The translations under genes and the position numbers were made by a program. The notes under the pieces were generated by a model. The model was not told the origin of the DNA, did no database searches, and saw only the letters and a program-made list of their open reading frames with translations. From positions 17,297,275-17,361,274 of the forward strand of contig NC_087066.1 of NCBI RefSeq assembly GCF_963678635.1: DNA of 64,000 bases, written 5' to 3'. Numbering within the stretch: position 1 is the first letter of the stretch; every line of letters begins with the position of its first letter. The DNA comes from Symsagittifera roscoffensis. Lineage: Eukaryota > Xenacoelomorpha > Acoela > Convolutidae. Shown piece after piece: positions 1 through 11,300 of the stretch.

Positions 1-188
1 TTGTGTGAAAACCACCAAAAAACGCATTAGTGGACGCTGAGATATCAAGAATTTGGTGCGTCGACCTAGCATTTTGATCGCAGCCGTGAAATCCAATGAG
101 AAAACAGCAACTGTAAAAAAGTTTCTCAACTTGTGTATTCACAAAGATGGACGGGGTAACAGTTCTGTGACCGAACTGATATGGCAAC
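1..188. other. Left flank of element A
   Basis: Unique sequence before the 5' LTR of element A. One frame is open from about position 42 to 188 and reads like protein, but the stretch is short and I do not recognise it. It ends in GCAAC (184-188), the left target-site duplication of element A; the same five bases follow the 3' LTR at 8351-8355. The sequence before insertion would therefore have run from 188 directly into about 8356. Confidence 0.5.
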
Positions 189-396
189 TGTTGTGATTTA
201 GTTTTTTATATCTCTTAACCTTGACCTCTATAGATTAATCAAGTACCAGTATTGTCTACTCTACGAAGTCCAGTGGACTTCGCGTCACTAATTGCTCTTT
301 TAAGACATCGGTCAGTTTTAATTCACACCTTATTTTATTCCTTTTTAAACTTAGTTAGTTAGCATAGTTACCAGTGGTATTTACATACTTTTATTA
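189..396 (+). repeat. 5' LTR of element A
   Basis: Starts TGTTGTG at 189 directly after the GCAAC target duplication and ends ...CTTTTATTA at 396. The same sequence recurs, with a 6-9 base indel and scattered substitutions, at 6894-6940 plus 8206-8350. It contains a 16-bp inverted repeat around 265-285 (CGAAGTCC / GGACTTCG). The last base overlaps the A of the gag ATG, so the primer-binding site falls inside the first gag codons. Confidence 0.88.
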
Positions 397-1365
397 TGGC
401 GCAGTCAACAACTGATTCGAATCGGCGGGGAATACCCGCCTTTTGGCCAAACCACACGGTAGAACCCCCCGCCCAATGGAACAACTGGATAGACCAATTT
501 CATCTGGCTATCATTGCTAAGGAAAATCTAGATATAGACAATCTAAAGGAACCATTGGAAGGGGAGACAATGATACCAGTCCTAGAAGGCGCCCAGGAGT
601 CAGAAACTGACCCACAGAGAAAAACTAGGGAGGCCAGAAATAAAGAGACCATGCGAGTCCACGAGCACGCGGAAGACAAAAGACTAGCAGAAGAGAAACG
701 AAAATTCGGAGGAATGAGGAGATATGAGGCCGACAAAAAAGTAAGACCAATCTTATATTTGGCCCTAAGAGCGGAAGGAAAGAGAGTCTTTGCTCAAAAA
801 CAACCAAGGGCGAAAGTCCTAGGAATCTTGTTCAAAGAAGTTTTCGAACTACTAGAAGCTGCTTTTATCAAACCGACAAATAAACGATATAAACTGCTAA
901 GCAGGAAGCAAAAGAATAGGGAATCCTATGAACAATTTTGGGGCGCACTATCAGATTTAGCAAGATCATGCGAAATTGGAATCAACGCTGAACAGGAGTG
1001 GATCAGAGATGTATTTACTTTTAACATAAAAAACTGTGACTTACAACGTAGATTACTTTCGGAAACTCTTAATCCATTGGATGCACTCAACCAAGCCATC
1101 ATCGACGAAAAAGGCTACTACAACCATCTGAAACTAACAAATATGACTAGACTAGATCAATCAAAACGACAGGAAGTAGCGGCAGAGTGTACAAAAAATT
1201 TAATAATATGAAAAAGGAACCAAGCTGGAACATAGAAAGATCTAATACTTGTATGAAAAGCGGGAATGCGTTTACCAAGGGTCATCTGAAATTGGTGTCC
1301 GGCGAAGGAAATAATCTGTAATATTTGTAAATATAAAGGACATTTCGGAAAACTGTGTAAATCGA
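396..1365 (+). pseudogene. gag: Element A gag remnant, copy 1
   Basis: An open frame from 396 to 1211 encodes a 271-residue, highly charged Gag-like protein with a helical Lys/Glu-rich middle. A frameshift near 1200 ends it early. Just downstream, in another frame, a CCHC zinc knuckle (C-x2-C-x4-H-x4-C) is visible around 1317-1361, the usual nucleocapsid end of Gag. An upstream partial knuckle at about 1251-1290 reads CMKSG, where the second copy at 2550 keeps CMKCG, so one zinc ligand is lost in this copy. Gag would coat the RNA genome in the particle. The decay and duplication show it is no longer functional. Confidence 0.75.
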
Positions 1366-1472
1366 AAGGAAGAAAACCCGCTGTAAATACTGTTGAAAAA
1401 TCTGTAAATAGTCAGAATTGTTTATACTTCCCAGAAAACCTTCAAGCAAGGAGTGAAGAAAATTTTTGTGGC

Positions 1473-1949
1473 GTGATTTACAAATGGACTGAAGAGGGGA
1501 TCAGCGAAAACGACGACTATTTCTTTCTTAACATCAGAACCATCTATGACACCAATGGTATGGAAACCAAGAAATTAGTTAATATTGGACTGGGAGACGA
1601 TACGATAGTTAATCTGAACATTCCAGTTAATTCTGCGAGCCCAGTGAGCTTCCTGAAGCAAAACGTCCTGCACGAAATGAAGTTGAGAAACCCACAATTG
1701 AAAATACACCCACTAGACAAGAAGACTCGGGAATTGTACTGCTGGTTTACCAATGATACAATTAACATCATCGAAAAATTTGTAGTCAAAATACAACCCA
1801 ATGGATGGATCGCGGACGAAACTTCATTTTTTATCACTTCTGGACATAAGAAGAATATCTTGGGAAACGATAATTTACCACGAATTGGAATTCGAAGCCC
1901 AACGGCAGCCTTTACCCGTCAACAACGTAACACTCCCGGACTTGTGTAA
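1473..1949 (+). pseudogene. Element A protease-region remnant, copy 1
   Basis: A 158-codon frame lies between the Gag zinc knuckle and the RT, where Ty3/gypsy elements place the aspartic protease. I do not see an intact D-S/T-G active site. The beta-rich pattern (VNLNIPV-S..PVSFL) resembles a retropepsin fold with a lost or altered active site, and the position is the main support. A near-identical second copy lies at 2784-3286. After it come the first codons of the RT region (about 1985-2190), which stop at the duplication junction. Confidence 0.55.
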
Positions 1950-2225
1950 GTTCAACAATCATTCAGACACAATTCATAATCTGTAACATAAGTACAAAAG
2001 ATTACTTAACAGAGTAGGGAAAATACTATTGGACAGAAAAATCACTCATTTCCACTCTCCATTGAAACCTATTCAAACCAAAGGCAGAAGAGTTCCTCTG
2101 CATTTACTAAATAGTGTAAAGGTGGAATTAAATAGAATGGAAAAAGAGGGGCACCTTGTGAAATTAAGCAAATGCGATGAAAACTGTTTTTTTTTAGTCC
2201 TATGAACAATTTTGGACTATAGGTA

Positions 2226-3290
2226 ATCCTATGAACAATTTTGGGGCGCACTATCAGATTTAGCAAGATCATGCGAAATTGGAATCAACGCTGAACAGGA
2301 GTGGATCAAAGATGTATTTATTTTTAACATGAAAAACTGTGACTTACAACGTAGATTACTTTCGGAAACTCTTAATCCATTGGATGCACTCAACCAAACC
2401 ATCATCGACGGAAAAGGTTACTACAACCATCTGAAACTAACAAATATGACTAGATCAATCAACCCGACAGGAAGTAGCGGCAGAGTGTACAAAAAATTTA
2501 ATAATATAAAAAAGGAACCAAGCTGGAACATAGAAAGATCTAATACTTGTATGAAATGCGGGAATGCGTTTACCAAGGGTCATCTGAAATTGGTGTCCGG
2601 AGAAGGAAATAATCTGTAATATTTGTAAATATAAAGGACATTTCGGAAGACTATGTAAATCGAAAGGAAGAAAACCCGCTGTAAATACTGTTGAAGAATC
2701 TGTAAATAGTCAGAATTGTTTATACTTCCCAGAAAACCTTCAAGCAAGGAGTGAAGAAATTTTTTGTGGCGTCATCAACGCATGGACTGAAGAGGGGATC
2801 CGCGACAACGACGACTATTTCTTTCTTAAAACCAGAACCATCTATGACACCAATGGTATGCAAACCAAGAAATTAGTTAATATTGGACTGGGAGACGACA
2901 CGATAGTTAATCTGAACATTCCAGTTGATTCTGCGAGACCAGTGAGCTTCCTGAAGCAAAACTTCCTGCACGAATTGAAGTTGAGAAACCCACAATTGAA
3001 AATATACCCGCTAGACAAGAAGACCCGGGAATTGTACTGCGGGTTTACCAATGATACAATTAACATCATCGGGAAAACTGTAGTCAAAATACAATCCAAT
3101 GGATGGATCGCAGACGAAACTTCATTTTTTATCACTTCTGGACATGAGAGGAATATTTTGGGAAACGATAATTTACCACAAATCGGAATCGAAGCCCAAC
3201 GGCAGCCTTTACTACCCGTCAACAACGTAACACTCCCGGATGTGTGTAAATTCAACAATCATTCAGACACAATTCTTAATCTGTAACATA
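2226..3290 (+). pseudogene. Element A gag/protease remnant, copy 2
   Basis: Second copy of the duplicated block. It contains the end of the gag frame (2329-2619, with intact CMKCG), a CCHC knuckle at about 2615-2660 in another frame, and the protease-region frame 2858-3286. Differences from copy 1 are mostly substitutions (for example KIQP versus KIQS), showing that the two copies have drifted since duplication. It leads directly into the RT frame at 3329. Confidence 0.75.
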
Positions 3291-3328
3291 AGTACAAAGG
3301 ATTACTTAACAGAGTAGGGAAATTACTA

Positions 3329-4290
3329 TTGGACAGAAAAATCACTCATTTCCACTCTCCATTCAAACCTATTCAAACCAAAGGCAGAAGAGTTCCTCTG
3401 CGTTTACTAGATAGTGTAAAGATGGAATTAAATAGAATGGAAAAAGAGGGGCACATTGTGAAATTAAGCAAATGCTATGAAGACTGTTTTATTAGTCCTA
3501 TAGTGATAACAAGGAAAAAAGACGGTAGTATCAAGTTGGCATTAGATTCGAAACTTTTAAATAACCAGATATTCAAGAACAAATACCAAATGCCAAACAT
3601 ACACGAGCTTATCGACAACATAGCTCTCCAACTTTCCAGCAAAGGTTCAGGGGAAGTTTGGTTCAGTAATTTAGATCTAAAAAATGCGTACAGTCAACTA
3701 CAATTATGAAAGGACACTAGCAAATAATGCAATTTTAGTATTTTAGGTGGTGAAACCACCCGGACCCACAGACTTTTAACGGGATTTTACGGACTACGCG
3801 ATATGCCAAACTAATTCCAGAGGGTGATGGATTCTTTATTGAAAGACATTTTTTTTACCAATTGTTATATCGACGACATTTAAATAGCTTCGAAAGGATC
3901 ATTAAATGAAACCAAAGCGATATTAACAAAAATTTTAAACATCTTAGACAACAAGAACATGGCGGTAAAATGGGAGAAATGCGCATTTTTCCAAAAAGAA
4001 ATAGAGTGGCTGGGTTTCAAGATATCAAATTCGGGTGTGAAACCATTGGTGGGAAAATCAGATTCTATAAAAAGTCTCCCAAACCCCAAAAACATATCCG
4101 AATTAAGGTCGTTCTTCGGCTCAATCAACCAATATATGAAGTTCGTCCCGAACCTGTCAAATCTAAGTTCTCCCTTACGACAACTTTTAGTAAAAAAAAT
4201 CAATTTATCAATGGAACAACGATCAAACAAAGGCGTTCGAAAAATTAAAGAAACAGATCGTCAACATTACAGAGAACAATCACTTTGACA
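3329..4290 (+). pseudogene. pol: Element A reverse transcriptase remnant
   Basis: The frame 3329-3709 contains RT fingers and palm: a P-I-V-I-T-R-K-K-D-G-S segment followed by N-L-D-L-K-N-A-Y, which holds the first catalytic Asp. After a stop at 3709, frameshifts break the region with the catalytic Y-x-D-D box; an I-D-D fragment is visible near 3870-3880. The thumb and connection continue at 3959-4230 with the typical gypsy C-x-F-F-Q-K-E-I-E-W-L-G-F pattern. This is a Ty3/gypsy RT with at least two frameshifts. Confidence 0.82.
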
Positions 4291-4298
4291 TAAAAAGG

Positions 4299-4847
4299 AT
4301 GTCAAGATTAAAAACAGACGCTTCACATAGCGACCTGGGAGCAACTTTAGAACAATGGGATGGGATAAATTGGATAACAATAGCATTCGCTTCTCGATTT
4401 TTAAATAGCCACGGAACGAAATATTCTACAAACGAGCTAGAATTGTTTGGAGTAGTCTGGGCTAGAGAGCGTTTTAAAAATTACTTGTATGGCGCTGAGT
4501 TTGAAATTGTAACGGATCACAAGGCATTGTTATCAGCCTTAAATGCCAATCATAGTAACAAAACTATGCACAGCAGAATAACCCGTTGGGTAAATCGACT
4601 TTTACCAGTTAACTTCAAGATCAAACACATACCAGGAAAAGAAATAGGATTTACAGATCTACTGTCGAGATTACCTTCAGGAAAAGCCCTCCCAACCTCA
4701 CTTTACGATAATGAATTTGTAGTGGCAACAGTTAAAAAGATCGTAGAAAACTTCTCTGTAAATATTGATTGTAAAAAGAATAATTGTACAAAGAAGAACG
4801 AATTGTACAATCCAGTGGATGTAAATACTATTAGTAACTTGGAATGA
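4299..4847 (+). pseudogene. pol: Element A RNase H remnant
   Basis: A 182-codon frame shows the Ty3/gypsy RNase H pattern: T-D-A-S at the start (first catalytic Asp), N-E-L-E-L (catalytic Glu), V-T-D-H-K-A-L (third acidic residue) and a tether ending G-F-T-D-L-L-S-R. The domain itself looks complete, but it is separated from RT by a frameshift and from integrase by stops. It would have degraded the RNA strand during reverse transcription. Confidence 0.82.
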
Positions 4848-5083
4848 AATAATCCAATGGGCGGAAAAAAAGAACTAACGCTATGCATCCAACGGTCTTT
4901 CTTCTCGAATATTCCGAATTACGTCAACGACACATTTAGAATTTGTAATTCCAATCACTCGCGTTCAGAGTCCTGTACAAGCGGTTGTATCCCATTAAAT
5001 CTTTCAAAATTTGATTTTAATTATTTTTACCTGTCAGATAAAACTTTCTGATTTTTTCTTGCGCAGTCACTGTTATCAGTTAA

Positions 5084-5930
5084 TCATTCCCTAGATTCAG
5101 AAAACAAAAAGCGATTAGAAGATTTTATCACGTCCGCGAACTCGCTAAAAACTTCCCTCAGGGCGGAAAATAAAGGAATTCTACTGAATTTTAACAATGA
5201 TATAATGTCAGACATCCATGAGAAACTACTTTCCAAATTTAAGGGAGACCTCAAGTTACCAGACACTCTTTTATCCCTCATTGAACATTGCTCTAATAGA
5301 ACTAATTAGACTCATGACGGACGAAGACAAAATTCTCAAGGATATGAAGAAGGCAGTAGAAGAAGGCAGACCATTGGATAGATTCGGAGCTTACCCAAAG
5401 AATTTTGAAGAGACATCCATGTTAAAGAAAGACTGTTATTTAACGATAACAAACTGATAGTACCAGCAGCTCTGAGGTCGCCATTTTTTTCGCTACTCCA
5501 TGAAACTCACCAAGGACATTTTGGAATGAAATCTCTGGCAGAAAACATTTGGTGGCCACATTTATACAGAGAGATTTATTATCATGGAAAAAATGTATCC
5601 AGTGCATCAAGGCTGGTAACAATTTCAAAGTGATTTTGGAAGAGAAATTACAAATCCTTTCTGAACCAAACGAAGAAGTATACTTAGAGTTCGCGGGTCC
5701 TTTGGACATAAATTGGGGCAACTCAAATTACCTTTTACTTTGCATCGACCGCTTCTCAAAGTTCCCGTCAGCAAAGGTAGTGAACAACACCTCGGCTTCT
5801 TAGATTTTAGCATTCATTGGGACAAAGTTATCGATGATTATTTGGGTACGGACTCGGAAATTGTATTTAATACAACGACTTTTGATATTGAAAGTGATTT
5901 AGATAAGTCAGGACACTCATAAGCGAGTGA
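5084..5930 (+). pseudogene. pol: Element A integrase N-terminal remnant
   Basis: Scattered frames (5218-5457, 5549-5803) carry the integrase zinc-binding region and the start of the catalytic core. The phrase H-E-T-H-Q-G-H-F-G is readable at about 5500-5527, then W-K-K-C-I-Q-C-I-K at about 5576-5603, then Y-L-E-F-A-G-P-L and L-L-C-I-D-R-F-S-K-F with the first core Asp region. The remaining D and E of the catalytic triad and the C-terminal domain are absent; the sequence jumps to unrelated coding sequence near 5820-6010. An internal deletion is the likely cause. Confidence 0.7.
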
Positions 5931-6012
5931 AACCAACATTCAGACGACGAGTACTCTCTCAACGGGAACAGGCGATAACACAATTAGGATAGACAGCTCT
6001 CCGGAAAAGACA

Positions 6013-6369
6013 TTGGAGACGCCCAAAACCCCGAAAAGCAACAAACCACGGCCCAGAAGGAATCCAGGCTCCCCTAAATTTTACGGAGACAGGCGCTTCA
6101 TAGACCAGGTGACCCTAGGAGCAGAAACCATCGAAATAGCGGATTCCGACGACAAACCCCTGATCACCTTCTCCGGCACGAAAAACCTACAGACGAACTT
6201 TCCCTCAGACTCTCCTTCGGACTACCTGACACCACTCGAAGACATACATTTCCATCCAACACTGGTGGCGGAAACTACACAAGGCTCCTCGTCAACCCCT
6301 ACCTCCTTGACGCCAAAGATCGCGGTACTATCCTCTCTAGTACTATCCATTGGAAGAAGTCAGACATGA
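6013..6369 (+). pseudogene. Element A 3' ORF remnant, Pro/Ser-rich
   Basis: A 118-codon frame rich in Pro, Ser, Thr and Arg lies between the truncated integrase and the 3' LTR. I do not recognise a domain. It could be the C-terminal tail of pol after integrase deletion, or part of a third ORF. From 6370 to 6893 no coding frame is seen; this stretch is AT-rich 3' untranslated sequence ending in a purine-rich tract. Confidence 0.45.
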
Positions 6370-6926
6370 CATTCAGGACGATAACGGGAGCGATATATCT
6401 TCAGGCATAGACACAAATGTAAGGAAGGAGGCCGACAGTTTCCATGACATATTTTACGCCACATACTAAAACTCCGAAAACTGAAAAACTCGTTTAGCAT
6501 AATTCTTAGTACCGACATTTTTTTCTCCATTGGTTACTTATGTTACGTATCTGTACTTATTCTCAGATTGAGTGACTTTGTACATTTTAATTAGTTAGTT
6601 ATGTAGGTTAGCTTGATTAATTTGTTGATATGTCGCATAACCCCAATTGTACATATCATTTTGTCTGCTGTACAGTCACTGTAGATATCTGTTTAATCTT
6701 GTAGGTAGCCTGTATATATTAGCATATAATCATCTCCATTGTAAATTGTTATCTCTGTGAATTTCCATTGGTGCTAAACGCTGCTATTTTTTGTTTCAAC
6801 TTTGGCCCTGGTGGAGTGAGGGAGATTGGAGTATATGTGTGATATTGACTACATTGGGGAGTGGGCAGATATAAATTTTTGTGCAGTGGGGAATGTTGTG
6901 ATTTAGTATTTTAGTATCTCTTAACC

Positions 6927-7874
6927 TTGACCTCTATAGACCACTTCCTCAGGTATGTGGATGACATTGTTAGAACAGTCAGAGGGGAGCCGAGTTGTCT
7001 TCTCGATGCCGCCAATTCTCTTCATCCAAACTTGCAGTTCACTCTAGAGAAAACTAATTCGGAGGGGAATTTGCCGTTCCTGGATTTGAACATAAATATA
7101 TCGCAGGATAGGCGTGTAACTTGCAGTTGGTATCAAAAACCAACAGATACAGGGACTATACTGAACTATAGAAGCTGCGCCCCAACTCAGTATAAGCGTA
7201 GTGTTATCCAAGGCACTGTACACAGGGTTTTTAGGAGTACATCTAGCTGGGAGCAATTTGATAAGGCTATGGAAACTAATAGGGCGCAATGGCTGACAAA
7301 TCAGTACCCTGAAAATTGGTCCGCAAAGGTGGCTTCAGACGCCTTGTGCAAGATCATCGAGGGTAAAGGCAAGCCCCTGGATAGTGACAGGGGTTTGTCA
7401 GTTCAATCACCAAAGGATGAAAAGCCCCCAATGCTGATGGTGCAATATAGAGGTAACCAGAGCCAATATTTTGCTAACAGGTTGCGAAAATTAACGAACG
7501 TTCAAGTGGTTTTCACCACAAGAAAACTACAATCATGTTTACCATCACTGAAGTCAGCATTTTCTAATGACCTCAAGTCAAGAGTGGTTTATAAACTGTC
7601 ATGTAGTGGATGCACTTCCACCTATGTCGGACAAACTGTTCGACATTTGACCACTAGAATTGAGGAACATAGGAAAGCAGACTCACCGGTAGGCCTCCAC
7701 CTTCAGCAATGCCAACTTGAGGGAAATAGCGCAGATCTTAGTTGGGAAATTATAGATAGGTCAAACAACCAAACAAAATTGCTAACACTAGAGGCAATAC
7801 ATATCAGGAAAGAGAAACCGGGCTTGAACACGCGCGATGAGTTTAGGAGCAGGGAGTTAACACTGAAAATTTAG
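6927..7874 (+). CDS. Penelope RT C-terminus plus GIY-YIG endonuclease, partial
   Basis: The 315-codon frame is open throughout. The first 4-5 residues come from LTR sequence; element sequence starts just before R-Y-V-D-D (residues 9-13), the RT catalytic box. A conserved F-L-D-L-N-I motif follows at about residues 50-55. Near the C-terminus, S-T-Y-V-G-Q-T-V-R-H-L-T-T-R-I-E-E-H (about 226-243) is the GIY-YIG endonuclease core with its Arg and His, preceded by the paired Cys of C-S-G-C-T that Penelope proteins carry. No stop interrupts it, which points to a recent insertion. Because the RT fingers and palm start are missing, the product cannot be an active RT. Confidence 0.87.
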   Translation: MTSIDHFLRYVDDIVRTVRGEPSCLLDAANSLHPNLQFTLEKTNSEGNLPFLDLNINISQDRRVTCSWYQKPTDTGTILNYRSCAPTQYKRSVIQGTVHRVFRSTSSWEQFDKAMETNRAQWLTNQYPENWSAKVASDALCKIIEGKGKPLDSDRGLSVQSPKDEKPPMLMVQYRGNQSQYFANRLRKLTNVQVVFTTRKLQSCLPSLKSAFSNDLKSRVVYKLSCSGCTSTYVGQTVRHLTTRIEEHRKADSPVGLHLQQCQLEGNSADLSWEIIDRSNNQTKLLTLEAIHIRKEKPGLNTRDEFRSRELTLKI

Positions 7875-8197
7875 TCCCAAAATATTTTTGGTTTTTTATT
7901 CAAAACGTACATGTCTAAATCGAAATTATGACTCAGAAACTTCCAGACAAATTAATTTTAAAATGTTTAATTAATTTTAGAGGTTAAAAGTATTTTAATC
8001 TTAATAGTAATTTAGAGGTCAACTGTGATTGGCTAATTTTTTATCATGATGGTTTAGAACCAAATTGTATGTGATTTATTGTAAATAACATTTGTAAATT
8101 GATGTTTTATCGTCATTTAGAGTAGTTTATTGTAAAAATCCTGACGATGCACATAGTTGCGAAAACGTTTGAAATTTACTTTTTAGCAAAAATTTCT
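6941..8197 (+). mobile_element. Penelope-like element, 5'-truncated, nested in LTR
   Basis: The insert starts within an RT at the catalytic Y-V-D-D box and continues to a GIY-YIG endonuclease, the domain order of Penelope-like elements. It is flanked by TCTATAGA on both sides and interrupts the 3' LTR of element A, so it is younger than A. The 3' untranslated part (7875-8197) is AT-rich and ends with CTGACGATGCAC...TTGCGAAAACG, a motif arrangement often seen at Penelope 3' ends. The 5' truncation fits target-primed reverse transcription. Confidence 0.88.
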
Positions 8198-8355
8198 TCT
8201 ATAGATTAAGCAAGTACCAGTATTGTCTACTCTACGAAGTCCAGTGGACTTCGCGTCACTAGTTGCTCTTTTAAGACATTGGTCAGTTTTAATTCACACC
8301 TTATTTTATTCCTTTTTAAACTTACCAATGGTATTTATATACTTTTATTAGCAAC

Positions 8356-11300
8356 TGATTTTTTTGAGAGGAGCGATACCCTTTCTGACTATCACGGCAA
8401 GAGATTGTTATCCAAGAAGACAAAATCATCATGGACGGCCGGTGATCTTTGCGCTCAAACTATCTCTTTTGGCTCTCGAGGTACATGTTGAGCATTGACG
8501 CTAGCGATGAGCTCTTTTGTCGTCAAGCACGGGATGATAACATTTGGCAGCCTCATGATCTGGGCCAGCTCACACACCAAGGTGGCAAACGTGGACAGTG
8601 TGCCATACCACTTGAATACGCCTCAAAGACTGCACGGAAAAGTGCGTCGCGGCATTTTTTTTGTGGCAAATTGAACAATTGTACCACTCTAGGAGATTAG
8701 CTACGAGTATGGAAACAAAGCTTGCCTAGATTTTCCCAGCCAGAAAAATGACAAGTAAAGATATAGAGGTCGTGCAACAACAACAACAACGTCTCAAAAG
8801 ACTGTCAAGAAAGGTACAACAAGAACCGCTAGATCTGGCCAAGCTTCCAAAATTCAGAACTAATTAGTTGGCATTCAAAAAGTGTTCAGTGCTTATACTT
8901 GGGAAACAAGCATCTAAGTTGAAACTTAAGATGTTTTTTTTTGAGAAAAAAATCAAAATTTTCTAGTTATTTCGTGTTTTTTTTTCGAATTGTTTCTGGC
9001 ATGTTATAGGCTTGTTCCAATATTCCAAGTCTTTTTTTTGGCTAAACTAAACTCATTTTGAGAAAGACCCGTTTGAAGTTTTTAAGTTTGTTCATTATTG
9101 ACCCATTTGCTTATAGTTTTAAACGTCGTTCAATCAAATCTGGATTGGTATCAATTATTTTTAATCGCAAATTGTATTCTCAACTAGCATTGCGTCATGG
9201 AAGTTGAACATTCTGCTCTGGATTGTTCATTTCATTTTCATTCCAGATTTTTCCAGATAGTTCATTTCCTTCTAGCTTACAGTCAGTTTTTAACAGCATT
9301 ATTTTTCTCAAGTTGGAACTATCTTATACTCGGCTCTTTCAAAACTTCTCTCCGTATAAAAAATGTTGCGCATAAAACTTCACATTACATCTAAAAATGC
9401 CCTTGTACACCTTCCCTGGCTTTGCAGCCTCATATAAAACTGTTTCAAGGTTTAAGGAAAGGTGATAAAAAAACAATTTTTTACAGACAGATTACCTTTG
9501 TAACACTGTTTAACAATCTATTTTTTTTCTCCTTAAATCCGGTTTTAATATTCTCTTTATTTAACACCTAATTTTTGGTTAGTTTTCTGGCTGAAAAAAT
9601 GTCCAAAACTTGTTTGTTGCAAATTATTCTTGTATTGAAAAAGAATTTTTTCTAAAATTTGTTTGTTGCAAATTATTCTTGTCTTAAAAAAAAGATTTTT
9701 TCTAAATGTGTTGCTTTCTTAGATTTTGTTGCAAATTTATCCTGTCTTTAAAACTGATAAAACTGAAAGTAATATTATACCACATATTGTTGTAAATGTG
9801 CTATTTGGCCAGAATGCTGCCAATTTTGTTCCGAGGAAATGATTTTAAATCAGAAAAATATGACCATAAGATACGTCAAATAGGACGATTATGAACGTTG
9901 TCTGAAAAAAAATTGAGTTAAGAAGGGTTGTTTTGAGTTTAAAAAAAAGCATTTTCAAAACTTCGACTTAAGTAAAGACACGTGACAACTCTAAAAATTC
10001 GCAAAACATAAAACGCGAACAACAAAGAGACAGTTTTCACTATTAGAAAACTAGACGGCATCTGTGACATCCAACATCACGGCAACGTGAAAAACGAACA
10101 ATCGATATTTGAAGAACAGAAAACCTTCAAAGCTTTGATTTTACAGTCACAATCATTACTGGACATATCTCACGAGCCAGGAAAGCTGACGGAAAGGATT
10201 GCAACCTTTCCTGTTTGCGCAAATGGAACTTCTTTGGCGATATGGAAGAAAACGAAATGGTCTCTGGTTGGAATTTGGAATGGAGAATTTACACTTAAAA
10301 AGTTTTAGCTTCCTGGAAAATCCTGAAATGAAATTAATAACATCTAAGTTTATTTTCACATAATGAGAAGCTGGGAGTTGAGGGAAAGTGTCAATTCATC
10401 TCCGATGATTGAGGTAATTTTCTCTACTGTACAAAAACAGTAGTAGTATAGTATCTAAATCGTAATAAAATAACAGCCCAAATTTTGGGAGTGACATCGT
10501 CGTCTGAGGAAACTGAGACCCAGCAAGGAGCTCACTGTTTTCTCATGCAATTTTGTTAATTTGAGCGGCTCGGCTGATAGCCTTTAAGCAAAAATGATTT
10601 CGTCAACCCCATCTAACGATAACCTCCTTGAGTTGGCTGGTGTAGAGACGGTTGAAAAAGCATCTCTATTTAGATTGTGCCTGTCAGTATTATTTGGAAG
10701 TTGAACCTTGATTTTAGGGAAAACAATTTTTTTTGAAAAATTCGAATCCATCATGTCATGCTCAAGTTTCTCGCATCAACTAAAAATAAGAAGTTATTGT
10801 GATCAGAAAACTTGAATCAGAATTGGGGGAAAGTCGATAAAAAATCATACCAGAGTAAAATTGCCGTTCGCAATTTTACTGAAATCATCAATTCGAGTAG
10901 AGCTGTCTTGTTCCTGACAGAGAGCATCCCGAAGCCCTAAGAAAGTACCATCGCTGGGCGAGAAAAAATCTTGATTGGGCAGGCAGACGAGTCACGCTGC
11001 CCAATGGTTAATTAAACTGAACTTTTTGATTCACAACTATCTATTACAAAAACTTTCTAGAGTTGCTTTACTCTAAAGTCGTGTCACTATAACAGTACTT
11101 AATTTATTTTCTTGAGTGCATTTTATGTGATTATGTTGAGATAATGTGAGTCATAGGTTGATCCATCTGAACTGGATCGAAGGTCCACTGTCCAATAAAA
11201 AAAATGGTATATTAGAGCTTCCAACCTTGTTATTGATGACGTTCGCATGTTTTAGGTAATTAGAGACCTAGCCATGAGTGGGGGAATTTTCGTAGTGACC

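Larger units (their letters stand above)
922..3500 (+). repeat. 1.3-kb internal tandem duplication in element A
   Basis: The segment from about 919 to 2195 (gag C-terminus, zinc knuckle, protease region, start of RT) is repeated at about 2226-3500 with a few percent substitutions and small indels. The junction near 2195-2230 contains a short run of T and two partial copies of the phrase CCTATGAACAATTTTGG. The second copy continues directly into the full RT, so copy 1 looks like the inserted or slipped copy. Confidence 0.9.
189..8350 (+). mobile_element. Element A: decayed Ty3/gypsy LTR retrotransposon
   Basis: Two copies of a 208-bp terminal repeat starting TGTTGTGATTTAG flank gag, protease, RT, RNase H and partial integrase remnants in Ty3/gypsy order (IN after RT/RNase H). 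The primer-binding site would be TGGCGCAGTC at 397, directly after the 5' LTR, and a purine-rich stretch (GCAGTGGGGAA, about 6883-6893) directly precedes the 3' LTR. GCAAC flanks both sides as a 5-bp target duplication. All coding regions carry stops or frameshifts, the second half of integrase is missing, and a 1.3-kb internal block is duplicated in tandem. A Penelope-like element splits the 3' LTR. The element is inactive. Family assignment rests on domain order and motifs, not on a phylogeny. Confidence 0.88.
6894..8350 (+). repeat. 3' LTR of element A, split by a Penelope insertion
   Basis: The first 47 bases (6894-6940) match the start of the 5' LTR; the rest (8206-8350) matches its remainder. 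The Penelope-like insert sits between, flanked by TCTATAGA at 6933-6940 and 8198-8205. The right end at 8350 is followed by GCAAC, the element's target duplication. Confidence 0.87.
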
